A stretch of DNA of 64,000 nt, from contig NZ_JASLGT010000033.1 in assembly GCF_030150205.1 (NCBI RefSeq), forward strand, positions 115,545 to 179,544, read 5' to 3'. Of the stretch, positions 9,762-17,965 are shown piece after piece. Position numbers and translations under genes: made by a program. This stretch comes from Niabella sp. Lineage in GTDB: Bacteria; Bacteroidota; Bacteroidia; Chitinophagales; Chitinophagaceae. The notes under the pieces were generated by a model. The model did not search any database, was not told the origin of the DNA, and saw nothing but the letters and a program-made list of their open reading frames with translations. The first letter of the stretch is position 1. Every line of letters begins with the position of its first letter.

Positions 9762-10679
9762 ATGTCTACCTTTAAACGAAGAGATGGGTTTGTGGGCGAA
9801 AAAATGCTCGAAATCCCCCATCAGCTCCTGCAAAAAACGCTGCAGCAAAACCCGTTTTTAAAACAACTCTACATTACCCAGATCGGCTATTTTCCAAAGG
9901 CTTTTTATCATTACCGCGAACGGAGGAACGGATGCCATGATAATATCCTCTTCTATTGTTTGAAAGGAAAGGGCTGGTATACGATTGATAAACATCATTT
10001 CGAGATACGTGCCAATGAATACGCCATCCTTCCGGCCACAGCAAAGTACATGCGCTACGGCGCAGACGAGGATGAGCCCTGGACCATTTACTGGGTACAT
10101 TATACCGGCAATGAAATTGAAGATATGAACCGGTCGCTGGGTATTACGGCAGACCGCGGGCCGCGCCCTATTGCCTTTAACGACAGGGGCATTACCACCT
10201 GGGAGATGATGTATAATTGCCTGGAACGGGGTGTGAACAACGAAACTCTTTTCAACGCAAATTTCTGTTTATATAAATTTGTTGCGTCTTTTTTATTTGC
10301 CGAACAGTGGGAGCAGAAACCTGTTTCTCAAACCAGCCTGTTCCTGGATGCGGTAAAAGCACATATGCAGCAGCATATCAACAGCCGGCTAACCATTCCT
10401 GAAATGGCGGCTGCCCAGGGCATATCGGTTTCTTATTTTTCCCAGCAATTCCGGAAAGCAACGGGTATACCGCCACTGGATTATTTTATCCAGCTGAAGA
10501 TCCGGCATTCCTGCCTGCTGTTGCTGAACAATTCCATCAAAATAAAAGACGTGGCCCAGCATGTGGGTATGGATGATCCCTATTATTTTTCCCGTATGTT
10601 TAAAAAATATATGGCCATGTCGCCCCAGCAATACCGCCTCCAGAAATGGAACGACGCCGATAATCCTAAACTTGGATGA
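9762..10679 (+). CDS. AraC-family regulator of the fucose PUL
   Basis: A 305-residue transcription factor. The ATG at 9762 is used; the frame also opens with a TTG six bases earlier. The N-terminal half looks like an AraC-type cupin sensor (GKGWYTIDKHHFEIRANEYAI), and the last 100 residues carry two helix-turn-helix motifs with the signature ending GMDDPYYFSRMFKKYMAMSP. It is divergent from the SusC operon and upstream of a FucP-like transporter, so regulation of the locus by a sugar such as fucose is the natural guess. No hybrid two-component or sigma/anti-sigma regulator is present here, so this AraC protein is the best candidate for local control. Confidence 0.88.
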   Translation: MSTFKRRDGFVGEKMLEIPHQLLQKTLQQNPFLKQLYITQIGYFPKAFYHYRERRNGCHDNILFYCLKGKGWYTIDKHHFEIRANEYAILPATAKYMRYGADEDEPWTIYWVHYTGNEIEDMNRSLGITADRGPRPIAFNDRGITTWEMMYNCLERGVNNETLFNANFCLYKFVASFLFAEQWEQKPVSQTSLFLDAVKAHMQQHINSRLTIPEMAAAQGISVSYFSQQFRKATGIPPLDYFIQLKIRHSCLLLLNNSIKIKDVAQHVGMDDPYYFSRMFKKYMAMSPQQYRLQKWNDADNPKLG

Positions 10680-10731
10680 TTTAAAAGATGGTTGCCAATA
10701 ATAGAAGGTCTTATTCATTGACCGTCAACGC

Positions 10732-10782
10732 TGTGACATTATTTTTGTGACAGAAAAAAATGGTCACAGATTTTTTGTCACA
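10732..10782. promoter_or_regulatory. Cluster of four TGTGACA-type half-sites
   Basis: TGTGACA occurs at 10732 and 10746 in direct orientation, and its complement at 10763 (GTCACA) and 10776 (TGTCACA). The outer pair TTTGTGACA/TGTCACAAA is a perfect nine-base inverted repeat. Starts are about 14-16 bases apart and the spacers are A/T runs. The cluster lies between the AraC stop and the DUF6580 gene. It could be an operator for a CRP/FNR-like dimer (half-site TGTGA) or a stem-loop. Confidence 0.45.
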
Positions 10783-10910
10783 AAGATCCGGCAGGTTTTG
10801 CACGCCTGTTTCGACTGCAAGGTATTTGGTAAAAGCCGCTCAAAAACCTGTTTTTGAAGCATTTCCTAAAAGTTTTTTACTTTTACGTCTTATAAACTTC
10901 ATTTCGGATT

Positions 10911-11486
10911 ATGAAAGCAACAAATAAGTTCTGGGTTGTTACGTTAATGATATTGATTGCCGCCCTGAGCCGCATTCTTCCCCATCCTTATAATTTTACA
11001 CCACTGGTGGCCATGGCGCTGTTTAGCGGTGCTACTTTTGATAAAAAATGGATGGCCTATATTATGCCGCTGCTGGCCTACCTGCTTTCGGATCTGGTGA
11101 TCAGTCTTACCGGCGCCCGTGGTTTTTACGGTATCAGCCAGTTCTTTGTGTATGGGGCCATGCTGCTGGTAACGGCGCTGGGCACTACGCTCCGTCAGCC
11201 CAAAGCTGTAAAGGTGCTCGGCTATTCGCTCACCGGCTCCGCCATCTTCTGGATCATTTCCAACTTTGGAGTATGGGTGGCCAGTGGTATTTCCGGAAGC
11301 ATCGAATACGAACCAGGACTTACATTAGGGATGACCTACCTGAGGGCCCTGCCTTTTTACAACCAGTTCAGCAACCAGTTGTTCCTGGGTGCCTTTGGAG
11401 GCGACCTGTTTTATAGTGCTGTATTGTTTGGCGTATATGCCCTGGCACAAAAAAGCCTTCCTTCACTCCGGTATTCAAAAGCCTGA
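10911..11486 (+). CDS. DUF6580 multi-spanning membrane protein
   Basis: A 191-residue hydrophobic protein with about five or six predicted membrane segments. The conserved start SRILPHPYNFTPLVAMALFSG identifies the DUF6580 family, whose layout resembles the substrate-binding S components of ECF transporters; that resemblance is known for the family, but no substrate is established. It follows the TGTGACA cluster and ends in a strong terminator at 11509, so it appears monocistronic. A near-consensus -7 box (TACTTTTA, 10878-10885) lies 25 bases before the start. Confidence 0.75.
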   Translation: MKATNKFWVVTLMILIAALSRILPHPYNFTPLVAMALFSGATFDKKWMAYIMPLLAYLLSDLVISLTGARGFYGISQFFVYGAMLLVTALGTTLRQPKAVKVLGYSLTGSAIFWIISNFGVWVASGISGSIEYEPGLTLGMTYLRALPFYNQFSNQLFLGAFGGDLFYSAVLFGVYALAQKSLPSLRYSKA

Positions 11487-11508
11487 TATATAAAATTTAA
11501 AGCATGAA

Positions 11509-11537
11509 AGCATGAATTCTTCATTCATGCTTTTTTT
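11509..11537 (+). terminator. Intrinsic terminator after the DUF6580 gene
   Basis: AGCATGAAT, five-base loop, ATTCATGCT, then seven T. It isolates the DUF6580 gene from the sugar transporter. Confidence 0.85.
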
Positions 11538-11621
11538 ATGCGCAATCGGTTGCAACAATTGCCAATAGCAGCAATAATTTCCCTATTTTTAGAGCCATTA
11601 ATTCATTTTAAACGATTTGTA

Positions 11622-12911
11622 ATGGCAGGAACCAATTCCAATTCCCAAAACATTTTGCTTCCATTGGCTACGATCTGCGGACTTTTTTTCATTTTCGGAT
11701 TTGTAACATGGGCAAACGGAACGCTTATTCCCTTTTTTAAATTGTCTTTTGGCCTTTCGGATATACAGGCTTTTTTGGTTACTTTCTCTTCGTATATGGC
11801 CTACTTTGTACTGGCCCTTCCTTCCTCCTGGATCCTGAAAAAGACCGGCTTTAAAACGGGATTAGTACTGGGATTAATCGTACTGGCGCTGGGTTCTTTA
11901 ATTTTTATTCCTGCCGCTAAATCCAGATCGTTTGAATTATTCCTTACCGGAATTTTTGTGCAGGGTGCTGCACTGGCATTGTTACAAACCGCCTCTAACC
12001 CCTACCTGTCAATTATCGGCCCCATTGAAAGCGCAGCCAAAAGGATTAGTATGGCGGGAATCTGTAACAAGTTTGCAGGTATGATTGTACCTTTTATTAT
12101 GGGCGCAGTGTTCTTAAAAAACGCGGCCGAAACCGAGGCAAAAATTGCCGCAGCTACCGGTGTTGAAAAAGAGCAGCTGCTGAATGATGTATTGGGCCGG
12201 GTAAATACGCCTTATATTGTACTGGCCATCGTATTCATCCTCTTTGCGATACTGATTAAATTCTTACACCTTCCGGAGGTAAATCCAGAGGAGGACGTAG
12301 TGGACGAAACCAGCGGAGAAGTGGTGCATCATAAAAGCATCTTCCAGTTTCCCCACCTTTTCCTGGGCGCGCTTTGTATTTTCGTATATGTAGGTGCCGA
12401 AGTAATGGCGGGTGATATTATTGGTGTATATGGAAAGGAACTGGGTATTCATGCCGACCAGGCCAAATACTTCACATCCTTAACCTTGGGCGGTATGCTG
12501 GTGGGTTATGTGGTGGGGATTTTCACCATCCCCAAAATTCTTTCACAACAGGCGGCATTGCGGATTTGCGCCATACTGGGAATTGTATTCTCTGTTATTG
12601 CCTATTTCAGTTCCGGTTATGCATCGGTGATCTTTATTGCGCTGTTGGGACTGGCAAACTCATTAATGTGGCCAGCGATTTTCCCGTTAGGCATCAGTCA
12701 CCTCGGTAAGTTTACCAAGATCGGTTCTGCCATCATGATCATGGGTATTGCCGGAGGAGCCATCTTACCGATTCTCTATGGATTTTTAAAGGATCGGCTC
12801 CACATCAATTTCCAGCTGTCTTACTTTCTTTTAGTAATGCCCTGCTATCTCTATATCCTGTATTTTGCTATCAGCGGCCACAAAGTAGGTCTTAGCAGAT
12901 TGAAAAAATAA
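11622..12911 (+). CDS. FucP/GluP-type sugar:proton symporter (MFS)
   Basis: A 429-residue major facilitator with about twelve membrane spans. The ATG at 11622 gives the usual short hydrophilic start (MAGTNSNSQN); the open frame continues upstream but across the terminator region. FucP-family landmarks include the first-helix segment GFVTWANGTLIPFFKL, the central LLQTASNPYLSIIGP, GICNKFAG, and LGLANSLMWPAIFPLGI. Members import L-fucose, glucose/galactose or related sugars across the inner membrane with protons. Position beside a GH29 fucosidase locus favours L-fucose, but no fucose isomerase or kinase gene is in this window. Flanking terminators make it monocistronic. Confidence 0.85.
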   Translation: MAGTNSNSQNILLPLATICGLFFIFGFVTWANGTLIPFFKLSFGLSDIQAFLVTFSSYMAYFVLALPSSWILKKTGFKTGLVLGLIVLALGSLIFIPAAKSRSFELFLTGIFVQGAALALLQTASNPYLSIIGPIESAAKRISMAGICNKFAGMIVPFIMGAVFLKNAAETEAKIAAATGVEKEQLLNDVLGRVNTPYIVLAIVFILFAILIKFLHLPEVNPEEDVVDETSGEVVHHKSIFQFPHLFLGALCIFVYVGAEVMAGDIIGVYGKELGIHADQAKYFTSLTLGGMLVGYVVGIFTIPKILSQQAALRICAILGIVFSVIAYFSSGYASVIFIALLGLANSLMWPAIFPLGISHLGKFTKIGSAIMIMGIAGGAILPILYGFLKDRLHINFQLSYFLLVMPCYLYILYFAISGHKVGLSRLKK

Positions 12912-12929
12912 TTATAGCGCATTGCGCAG

Positions 12930-12970
12930 GCCCTGTAAGGTTTTTCAAAAAACTTTACAGGGCTTTTTAT
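12930..12970 (+). terminator. Intrinsic terminator after the sugar symporter
   Basis: GCCCTGTAA pairs with TTACAGGGC (12930-12963), with an inner GTTTTT/AAAAAC extension, followed by a T run. Confidence 0.85.
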
Positions 12971-13153
12971 TTAAAGTATGCTGAATAACTTAACGTGCGA
13001 CAGTATAAAAAACGGAAGATTTCCATATCGTTTCGTATCGATCAGCAAAACGCCTGCCGCTACTTTGTAGTATCAATATATTCTATTGCAAAACGGGAGA
13101 CCGCAAAAAGAAAAAATATTCGTGTATTCGTGGCAGTTAGACACCACCGGTCC

Positions 13154-14092
13154 TTATTTAGACGCAAATAAAAGTTCGCAGGGTTTTAAACCGGTAAGCC
13201 GTTTAAACGCCGTGCTGAAATGAGAAATGGAGGAATAGCCCAGCATCATCGATACATCGGTTACGCTCAGTCCTTTTTCATAAAGCAGGTATTTGGCATG
13301 TTCCATCCGCTGGTTCTGATAGAAATCAAAAATAGTGGTGCCATACATTTCCTTGAACCCTTTTTTCAGGTAACACTCATTCATTGCCACTTTCCGGCTC
13401 AGCTCCTTGATGGTGATGGGCTCCCCGATATGTTTGATCAGGATCTCCCGGGCTTTTTCCACCTTATCCTTGTCCGCTTCATTGGATAAGAACTTACAGC
13501 TGATCACTTCCAGCTGCTTGTCATCGGCCATGGAATCCATCGTTAGCAATAACAACATCTGCAGCTGGGCATTTACATAAATGTTTTCCAGTGTACCATC
13601 ATAACTGTGCTCCAGCAGGCCTTCGATAACCGTTTTGGTTTTACAGCATAAAGGCAGCGTACGGGTAAAAGAAACTTTGTGTTTAAATTTGAGCAACGAG
13701 TCACTAAAACTGTTGCTGGTGCGATTTTTTATAAACCCCGATAAATGCGCCGGTGTAAACTGAACGCTTACCACATCCAGGCTTTCCTTGCTATCTTCAC
13801 ATTCACGGGCCTTTCCGACGGTACATTTTCCGCAATTCTCCCGGCTGCAATACATATTACCGGCAATGCAAAATTTCAGTTTCAGGTTATTTTCTTTGAG
13901 TTTCTGGCTGCTGTATTCATACGCCAGCATTCCCATATCTTCTGTTAAAATATTTGCCGGGCGGCTATACCGTTTGATCTCATACTGCACCGCACCGGGA
14001 ATCTGATGGATCCGGTGTGCCATCAGATCCAGCGAAGAAGGCTGATCCAAGTCCTTGAAACTTAACCGTATAATTTCTTCAGTTTCACTCAT
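13154..14092 (-). CDS. AraC-family regulator with a cysteine cluster
   Basis: A 312-residue regulator. The ATG at 14092 is chosen; the frame extends upstream only to a TTG. The C-terminal 100 residues are a double helix-turn-helix AraC domain (CYLKKGFKEMYGTTIFDFY; MLGYSSISHFSTAFKRLTG). The N-terminal domain contains five closely spaced cysteines, Cys75, 82, 87, 90 and 98 (C-x6-C-x4-C-x2-C-x7-C), which could bind a metal or Fe-S cluster or act as a redox switch. No sugar-binding cupin is obvious. It is divergent from lpxA and monocistronic. The ligand is unknown; the cysteine pattern is direct, the sensing role is inference. Confidence 0.85.
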   Translation of the reverse strand: MSETEEIIRLSFKDLDQPSSLDLMAHRIHQIPGAVQYEIKRYSRPANILTEDMGMLAYEYSSQKLKENNLKLKFCIAGNMYCSRENCGKCTVGKARECEDSKESLDVVSVQFTPAHLSGFIKNRTSNSFSDSLLKFKHKVSFTRTLPLCCKTKTVIEGLLEHSYDGTLENIYVNAQLQMLLLLTMDSMADDKQLEVISCKFLSNEADKDKVEKAREILIKHIGEPITIKELSRKVAMNECYLKKGFKEMYGTTIFDFYQNQRMEHAKYLLYEKGLSVTDVSMMLGYSSISHFSTAFKRLTGLKPCELLFASK

Positions 14093-14101
14093 AACCGGCA
14101 G

Positions 14102-14136
14102 CAAAGGTATCTTTAAACCGTTACAAAGCCAACAAA
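14102..14136 (-). promoter_or_regulatory. Promoter of the cysteine-rich AraC gene
   Basis: On the minus strand: TTTG (14133-14136), 23 bases, TACCTTTG (14102-14109), then nine bases to the ATG. Perfect -7 consensus, implying a leader of only about three bases. Confidence 0.55.
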
Positions 14137-14214
14137 CAATTGTCAATTAACGGTAATAATACCTGATTTGCAATCTATTATTAAAAAAATATGTACAATT
14201 AATTGGTGAATGTC

Positions 14215-14222
14215 TAAATTTG
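14215..14222 (+). promoter_or_regulatory. -7 promoter element of lpxA
   Basis: Perfect TAnnTTTG (TAAATTTG), 36 bases before the lpxA start. No TTTG at the usual -33 distance was seen. Confidence 0.45.
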
Positions 14223-14258
14223 CGCCATTATTTATTATTGGTTTGACCCTGTAAGTAC

Positions 14259-15065
14259 ATGATCCATTTTAATTCATACATACATCCGGATGCCAAGGTA
14301 GCAAGGAATGTAAAAATAGACCCGTTTACTGTAATCCATCAGGATGTTGAAATTGGAGAAGGTACATGGATCGGTTCAAACGTAACCATACTGGAGGGCA
14401 CCCGTATCGGAAAGAACTGTAAGATCTTCCCCGGAACCGTGATCGGTTCAGAGCCCCAGGATAAAAAATTCGATGGCGAAAAAACGAATGTAGAGATCGG
14501 AGACGACTGCGTGATCCGCGAATTTGTAACCATACACCGGGGTACCCGCGACCGCTGGAAGACCGTAGTGGGCAAAGGATGCTGGATCCTGGCCTATAGC
14601 CACATCGGCCACGACTGTGTTATTGGCGATTATTGTACCCTCAGCAACAGTACCCAGATTGCCGGGCATGTAGTGCTGGGAAGCCATGTAGGCTTTGGAG
14701 GCGTTTGCGCTGTACACCAGTTTGTAAAAATAGGATCCTATGCCTTTATCAGCGGCGGATCGCTGGTAAGCAAGGATGTGCCTCCATATATTAAGGCTGC
14801 CAGACAACCATTGAGCTATGCAGGCATCAATTCTGTTGGGCTGAAACGAAACGGTTATTCCGTAGAAAAGATCAACCACATCCTGGATATATACCGCACT
14901 ATTTATAACCGCGGACTGAATGTTACCCAGGCCATGCAGCTCTTGGAAGAGGAATTTGCCGTTACGGATGAGCGCGATGAGATCCTCACCTTCATCCAGG
15001 AAAGCACAAGGGGTATTATTAAACGATATACCAAAGGGAATGGCGATGACGATAGCCTTGAATAA
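14259..15065 (+). CDS. lpxA: UDP-N-acetylglucosamine O-acyltransferase LpxA
   Basis: First enzyme of lipid A synthesis: transfers a 3-hydroxyacyl chain from acyl carrier protein to O3 of UDP-GlcNAc in the cytoplasm. The 268 residues are about the usual length. Most of the chain is a left-handed beta-helix of hexapeptide repeats (for example VARNVKI, VEIGEGTWIGSNVTI, TRIGKNCKIFPGTVIG). The predicted catalytic base is His118 in YSHIGHDC, aligning with His125 of E. coli LpxA. A helical C-terminal domain follows. Here lpxA is separate from other lipid A genes and overlaps the next gene, for an ABC ATPase, by 20 bases, suggesting translational coupling. Confidence 0.97.
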   Translation: MIHFNSYIHPDAKVARNVKIDPFTVIHQDVEIGEGTWIGSNVTILEGTRIGKNCKIFPGTVIGSEPQDKKFDGEKTNVEIGDDCVIREFVTIHRGTRDRWKTVVGKGCWILAYSHIGHDCVIGDYCTLSNSTQIAGHVVLGSHVGFGGVCAVHQFVKIGSYAFISGGSLVSKDVPPYIKAARQPLSYAGINSVGLKRNGYSVEKINHILDIYRTIYNRGLNVTQAMQLLEEEFAVTDERDEILTFIQESTRGIIKRYTKGNGDDDSLE

Positions 15066-15666
15066 GGCTGGTAAACGGTTTAACCGCGACTGGATTTTCA
15101 GAAACCTCACCTTTCAGTTCGAATCCGGCAATAGCTATGCCATCATCGGATCTAACGGATCCGGAAAAAGTACCTTTTTACAAGTAATCAGCGGTGCGCT
15201 TCATTTAAATGAGGGTCAATGCACGTGGACAGACGGTGCAGTCCTGCCTCCTGAAAAAGTGTATCGCCGTATTGCCTATTGCGCCCCCTACCTGGAGCTG
15301 GTTGAAGAAATGACCCTCCTGGAATTTCTCGAATTTCATCAGCATTTTAAACCTTTCGTAGCCGGGATAACTCCCAGGAAGATTGTTGAAGAAATCGGGA
15401 TGCAGGCCGCGGCACATAAACGGATCCAGCAGTTTTCAAGCGGGATGAAACAACGGGCCAAGCTGGCGCAATGTATTTATTCAGACGTGCCGGTGCTGTT
15501 GCTGGATGAGCCCTGTACCAATCTCGACCGGCAGGGGATCGATCTGTACTATGCACTCATTGACCAGTATGCCCAAAACCGGCTGGTGCTGGTGGGCAGC
15601 AATGATGAAGTGGAATACAAATTCTGCAGGCAGCGCCTCAGCATCATGGACTACAAGGTATTTTAA
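15046..15666 (+). CDS. ABC transporter ATP-binding protein
   Basis: A 206-residue ATPase with Walker A GSNGSGKST, signature FSSGMKQR and Walker B VLLLDEP in the usual order. Two ATGs at 15040 and 15046 lie inside the lpxA end; 15046 is chosen because AAAGGGA sits six bases upstream, an unusually clear ribosome-binding site for this phylum. The last 20 coding bases of lpxA overlap it. No permease gene is adjacent, so the membrane partner is unknown. Single-domain ATPases of this short type often pair with ABC-2 permeases. The stop codon is followed at once by a long perfect palindrome. Confidence 0.88.
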   Translation: MTIALNKAGKRFNRDWIFRNLTFQFESGNSYAIIGSNGSGKSTFLQVISGALHLNEGQCTWTDGAVLPPEKVYRRIAYCAPYLELVEEMTLLEFLEFHQHFKPFVAGITPRKIVEEIGMQAAAHKRIQQFSSGMKQRAKLAQCIYSDVPVLLLDEPCTNLDRQGIDLYYALIDQYAQNRLVLVGSNDEVEYKFCRQRLSIMDYKVF

Positions 15667-15712
15667 TGCTATATGCTATGCGAAGCTTTAAGCTTCGCAT
15701 AGCATATAGCAT
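15666..15712. repeat. 23-base-pair perfect palindrome with heptamer units
   Basis: Two 23-base arms (15666-15688 and 15690-15712) are exact complements around a single central base. Each arm holds two copies of ATGCTAT and ends in GCGAAGCTT at the centre. It starts on the last base of the ABC ATPase stop codon and ends ten bases before the -7 box of the next gene. No T run follows, so it is not a classical terminator, though it may still stop transcription. It belongs with the other seven-base-period repeats of this window. Confidence 0.85.
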
Positions 15713-15722
15713 ATTTTACACA

Positions 15723-15730
15723 TACATTTG
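15723..15730 (+). promoter_or_regulatory. -7 element four bases before the B12-binding gene
   Basis: Perfect TAnnTTTG (TACATTTG) followed by exactly four bases (taat) and the ATG. Transcription would be expected to start at or next to the start codon, giving a leaderless mRNA. No clear -33 TTTG. Confidence 0.5.
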
Positions 15731-15734
15731 TAAT

Positions 15735-16142
15735 ATGAACAGACCTTTACGTGTTTTGATTGCCAAAATAGGCCTTGATGGCCATGACCGTGGCGCCAAA
15801 GTGATCGCTACCGCCCTGCGGGACGCCGGTATGGAAGTGATCTATACCGGTCTGCGACAAACACCGGAAATGGTCATTCAGGCAGCCATCCAGGAAGATG
15901 TCGATGTGATCGGCATCAGCATCCTGAGCGGTGCACATATGACCGTTTTTCCAAAAGTGCTGGAATTGATGAAAGCGCAGCAAATGCAGGATGTGCTGCT
16001 CATTGGCGGTGGTATTGTGCCGGATGACGATGCGGCGCAACTAACGGGCATGGGTGTGGGACGGATCTTTGCGCCCGGGAGCACCACCCAATCCATCGCC
16101 ACCTATATTCAGGAAGAAGTAGCGAAAAGAAGAAATTTTTAA
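15735..16142 (+). CDS. Stand-alone cobalamin-binding protein (methylmalonyl-CoA mutase C-terminal type)
   Basis: A 135-residue Rossmann-like B12-binding domain. The base-off/His-on motif is complete: DGHDRG (residues 15-20, His17 the predicted cobalt ligand), then SILSGAH and IGGGIVP, which line the nucleotide tail. Start LRVLIAKIGLDGHDRGAKV is typical of the small-subunit form of acyl-CoA mutases. No catalytic mutase subunit lies in the window, so its partner must be elsewhere. The ATG at 15735 is preferred because the longer frame runs through the palindrome. It is flanked by two inverted-repeat elements. Confidence 0.88.
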   Translation: MNRPLRVLIAKIGLDGHDRGAKVIATALRDAGMEVIYTGLRQTPEMVIQAAIQEDVDVIGISILSGAHMTVFPKVLELMKAQQMQDVLLIGGGIVPDDDAAQLTGMGVGRIFAPGSTTQSIATYIQEEVAKRRNF

Positions 16143-16147
16143 ATGTT

Positions 16148-16204
16148 GTTTCAGTTTCACAGTTCCAGGTTTAAACGTGAAACCTGGAACCTGAAACTTG
16201 AAAC
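16148..16204. repeat. Heptamer-period inverted repeat between converging genes
   Basis: GTTCCAGGTTT (16162-16172) pairs perfectly with AAACCTGGAAC (16180-16190), and the flanks GTTTCAGTTTCA and TGAAAC continue the stem imperfectly. The right arm is a chain of AAC-starting seven-base units. It lies between the B12-binding gene and proS, which converge, and may act as a two-way terminator without T runs. Confidence 0.7.
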
Positions 16205-16206
16205 AA

Positions 16207-17682
16207 TTAATAAGCTCTTGCAAACAGCACCCGCTCTTTAGACGGTTTTCCGGACAGGATACAGGTTCCGTCTTCCTGCGGATTGTTAAGCGGAATACAG
16301 CGGATCGTGGCTTTTGTTTTCTCTTTAATAGCGGCTTCCGTTTCCGGCGTGCCATCCCAATGGGCGGCTACAAAACCACCTTTTTCATCCAGTGTTTTTA
16401 CAAAATCGTCCCAGGTATCTACCCAGGTGGTCTTTTCTTCAGTAAACTTCCGCGCCCGCTGAAGCATTTCAAACTGTATTTTTACCAGCAGCCCATTCAC
16501 ATATTGTGAAATGCCATCCAGATTGATGGTTTCCTTCTCCTTCGTATCACGACGGGCCACTTCAATTTTATTGTTTTCAAGATCCCGCGCTCCCAGTACC
16601 AGCCGCACCGGCACTCCTTTCATTTCATACTCTGCAAATTTCCACCCCGGGCGGTTGTTATCATTATCATCATACTTTACCCGGATGCCCTTTCCTTTGA
16701 GGTCTTCCAGGATCTCCGTGGCCTTGGCATCAATCAGGGCTTTTTGCTCCTGCCCCTTGTAAATAGGGATGATCACCACCTGCAGCGGAGCAATCCGGGG
16801 CGGTAACACCAGTCCCTGGTCATCGCTATGCGCCATAATCAGCGCCCCTACCAACCGGGTGCTTACCCCCCAGCTGGTTGCCCAAACGTATTCCTGTTGG
16901 TTTTCCTTATTCAGGAATTTTACATCAAAGGCCTTCGCAAAGTTTTGTCCCAGGAAATGAGAGGTACCTGCCTGGAGTGCCTTTCCGTCCTGCATCAGCG
17001 CCTCAATACAGTAGGTATCTTCTGCACCGGCAAACCGTTCGCTGGCGGTTTTCACACCTTTGATCACCGGCATAGCCATAAATTCTTCTGCAAATGTGGC
17101 ATATACATCCAGCATTTTGCGCGTTTCTTCCACCGCTTCGTCCTTTGTAGCATGTGCGGTATGCCCCTCCTGCCACAAAAATTCTGCAGTACGCAAAAAC
17201 AGGCGGGTACGCATTTCCCAGCGAACCACGTTGGCCCACTGGTTTATGAGCAGGGGAAGATCGCGGTAAGATTGAATCCAATCTTTATACGTGCTCCAGA
17301 TAATCGTTTCACTGGTAGGGCGTACGATCAGTTCCTCTTCCAGTTTCGCTTCCGGGTCTACCACTACACCTTTTCCATCCGGATCGTTCTTTAACCGGTA
17401 ATGGGTTACCACCGCACACTCTTTCGCAAATCCTTCCACATGAGCGGCTTCTTTACTCAAAAAGCTTTTAGGGATAAAAAGCGGGAAATAGGCGTTCACA
17501 TGCCCGGTATCCTTAAACATTTTATCCAGCGCATCGCGCATATATTCCCAAAGGGTAAAACCATAAGGCTTGATAACCATACATCCCCTTACGGCGGAAT
17601 AGTCGGCCAGGCCTCCTTTTATAACCAGGTCATTATACCATTGCGCATAATCTTCCGCTCTCGAAGTAACTTCCTTGCTCAT
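16207..17682 (-). CDS. proS: Prolyl-tRNA synthetase, archaeal/eukaryotic type
   Basis: Charges tRNA-Pro with proline. At 491 residues with no editing insertion between motifs 2 and 3, and with a C-terminal extension ending VLFARAY, it is the shorter archaeal/eukaryote-like class rather than the E. coli class; the final tyrosine is characteristic. Class II motifs are visible: RPTSETIIWSTY, motif 2 RWEMRTRLFLRTAEFLWQEG, and motif 3 around LVGALIMAHSDDQGLVLPP. The anticodon-binding domain follows (QVVIIPIYKGQ). It is monocistronic on the minus strand, converging with the B12-binding gene. Confidence 0.97.
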   Translation of the reverse strand: MSKEVTSRAEDYAQWYNDLVIKGGLADYSAVRGCMVIKPYGFTLWEYMRDALDKMFKDTGHVNAYFPLFIPKSFLSKEAAHVEGFAKECAVVTHYRLKNDPDGKGVVVDPEAKLEEELIVRPTSETIIWSTYKDWIQSYRDLPLLINQWANVVRWEMRTRLFLRTAEFLWQEGHTAHATKDEAVEETRKMLDVYATFAEEFMAMPVIKGVKTASERFAGAEDTYCIEALMQDGKALQAGTSHFLGQNFAKAFDVKFLNKENQQEYVWATSWGVSTRLVGALIMAHSDDQGLVLPPRIAPLQVVIIPIYKGQEQKALIDAKATEILEDLKGKGIRVKYDDNDNNRPGWKFAEYEMKGVPVRLVLGARDLENNKIEVARRDTKEKETINLDGISQYVNGLLVKIQFEMLQRARKFTEEKTTWVDTWDDFVKTLDEKGGFVAAHWDGTPETEAAIKEKTKATIRCIPLNNPQEDGTCILSGKPSKERVLFARAY

Positions 17683-17798
17683 ATAATAGTTAATAATTAA
17701 TTATTCACAGTTCCTGGTTCATTTGTGCCGGGGAAGGTCAAACCATAAATTTCAACCGCTTCCTTTCCTGTTGCATTCTGAACCTTTTGTACGTTAAC

Positions 17799-17820
17799 TA
17801 TGTTGTGAATTAACAACATA
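17799..17820. promoter_or_regulatory. Inverted repeat in the proS / lipoprotein divergent region
   Basis: TATGTTGT, six bases, ACAACATA: a perfect eight-base inverted repeat in the 283-base divergent gap. It could be an operator for either gene. Apart from A/T richness and a weak TAACTTTA at 17860, nothing else was recognised in this gap. Confidence 0.35.
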
Positions 17821-17965
17821 TTATGCATCTTTTTTAACAAAAGAACGTCATTATTAACGTAACTTTATCAGCAATTGCAAATGTATATTTAAAAGGGTAA
17901 CAATTAGCTGCAATTGGTGATTAATTATAACAATCTGATTCATAAACTATTTAATATCGCCAAAA

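Noticed and set aside
17683..17965. T-box or other riboswitch before proS
   Set aside because: No specifier loop or T-box sequence was found; only a simple eight-base inverted repeat is present.
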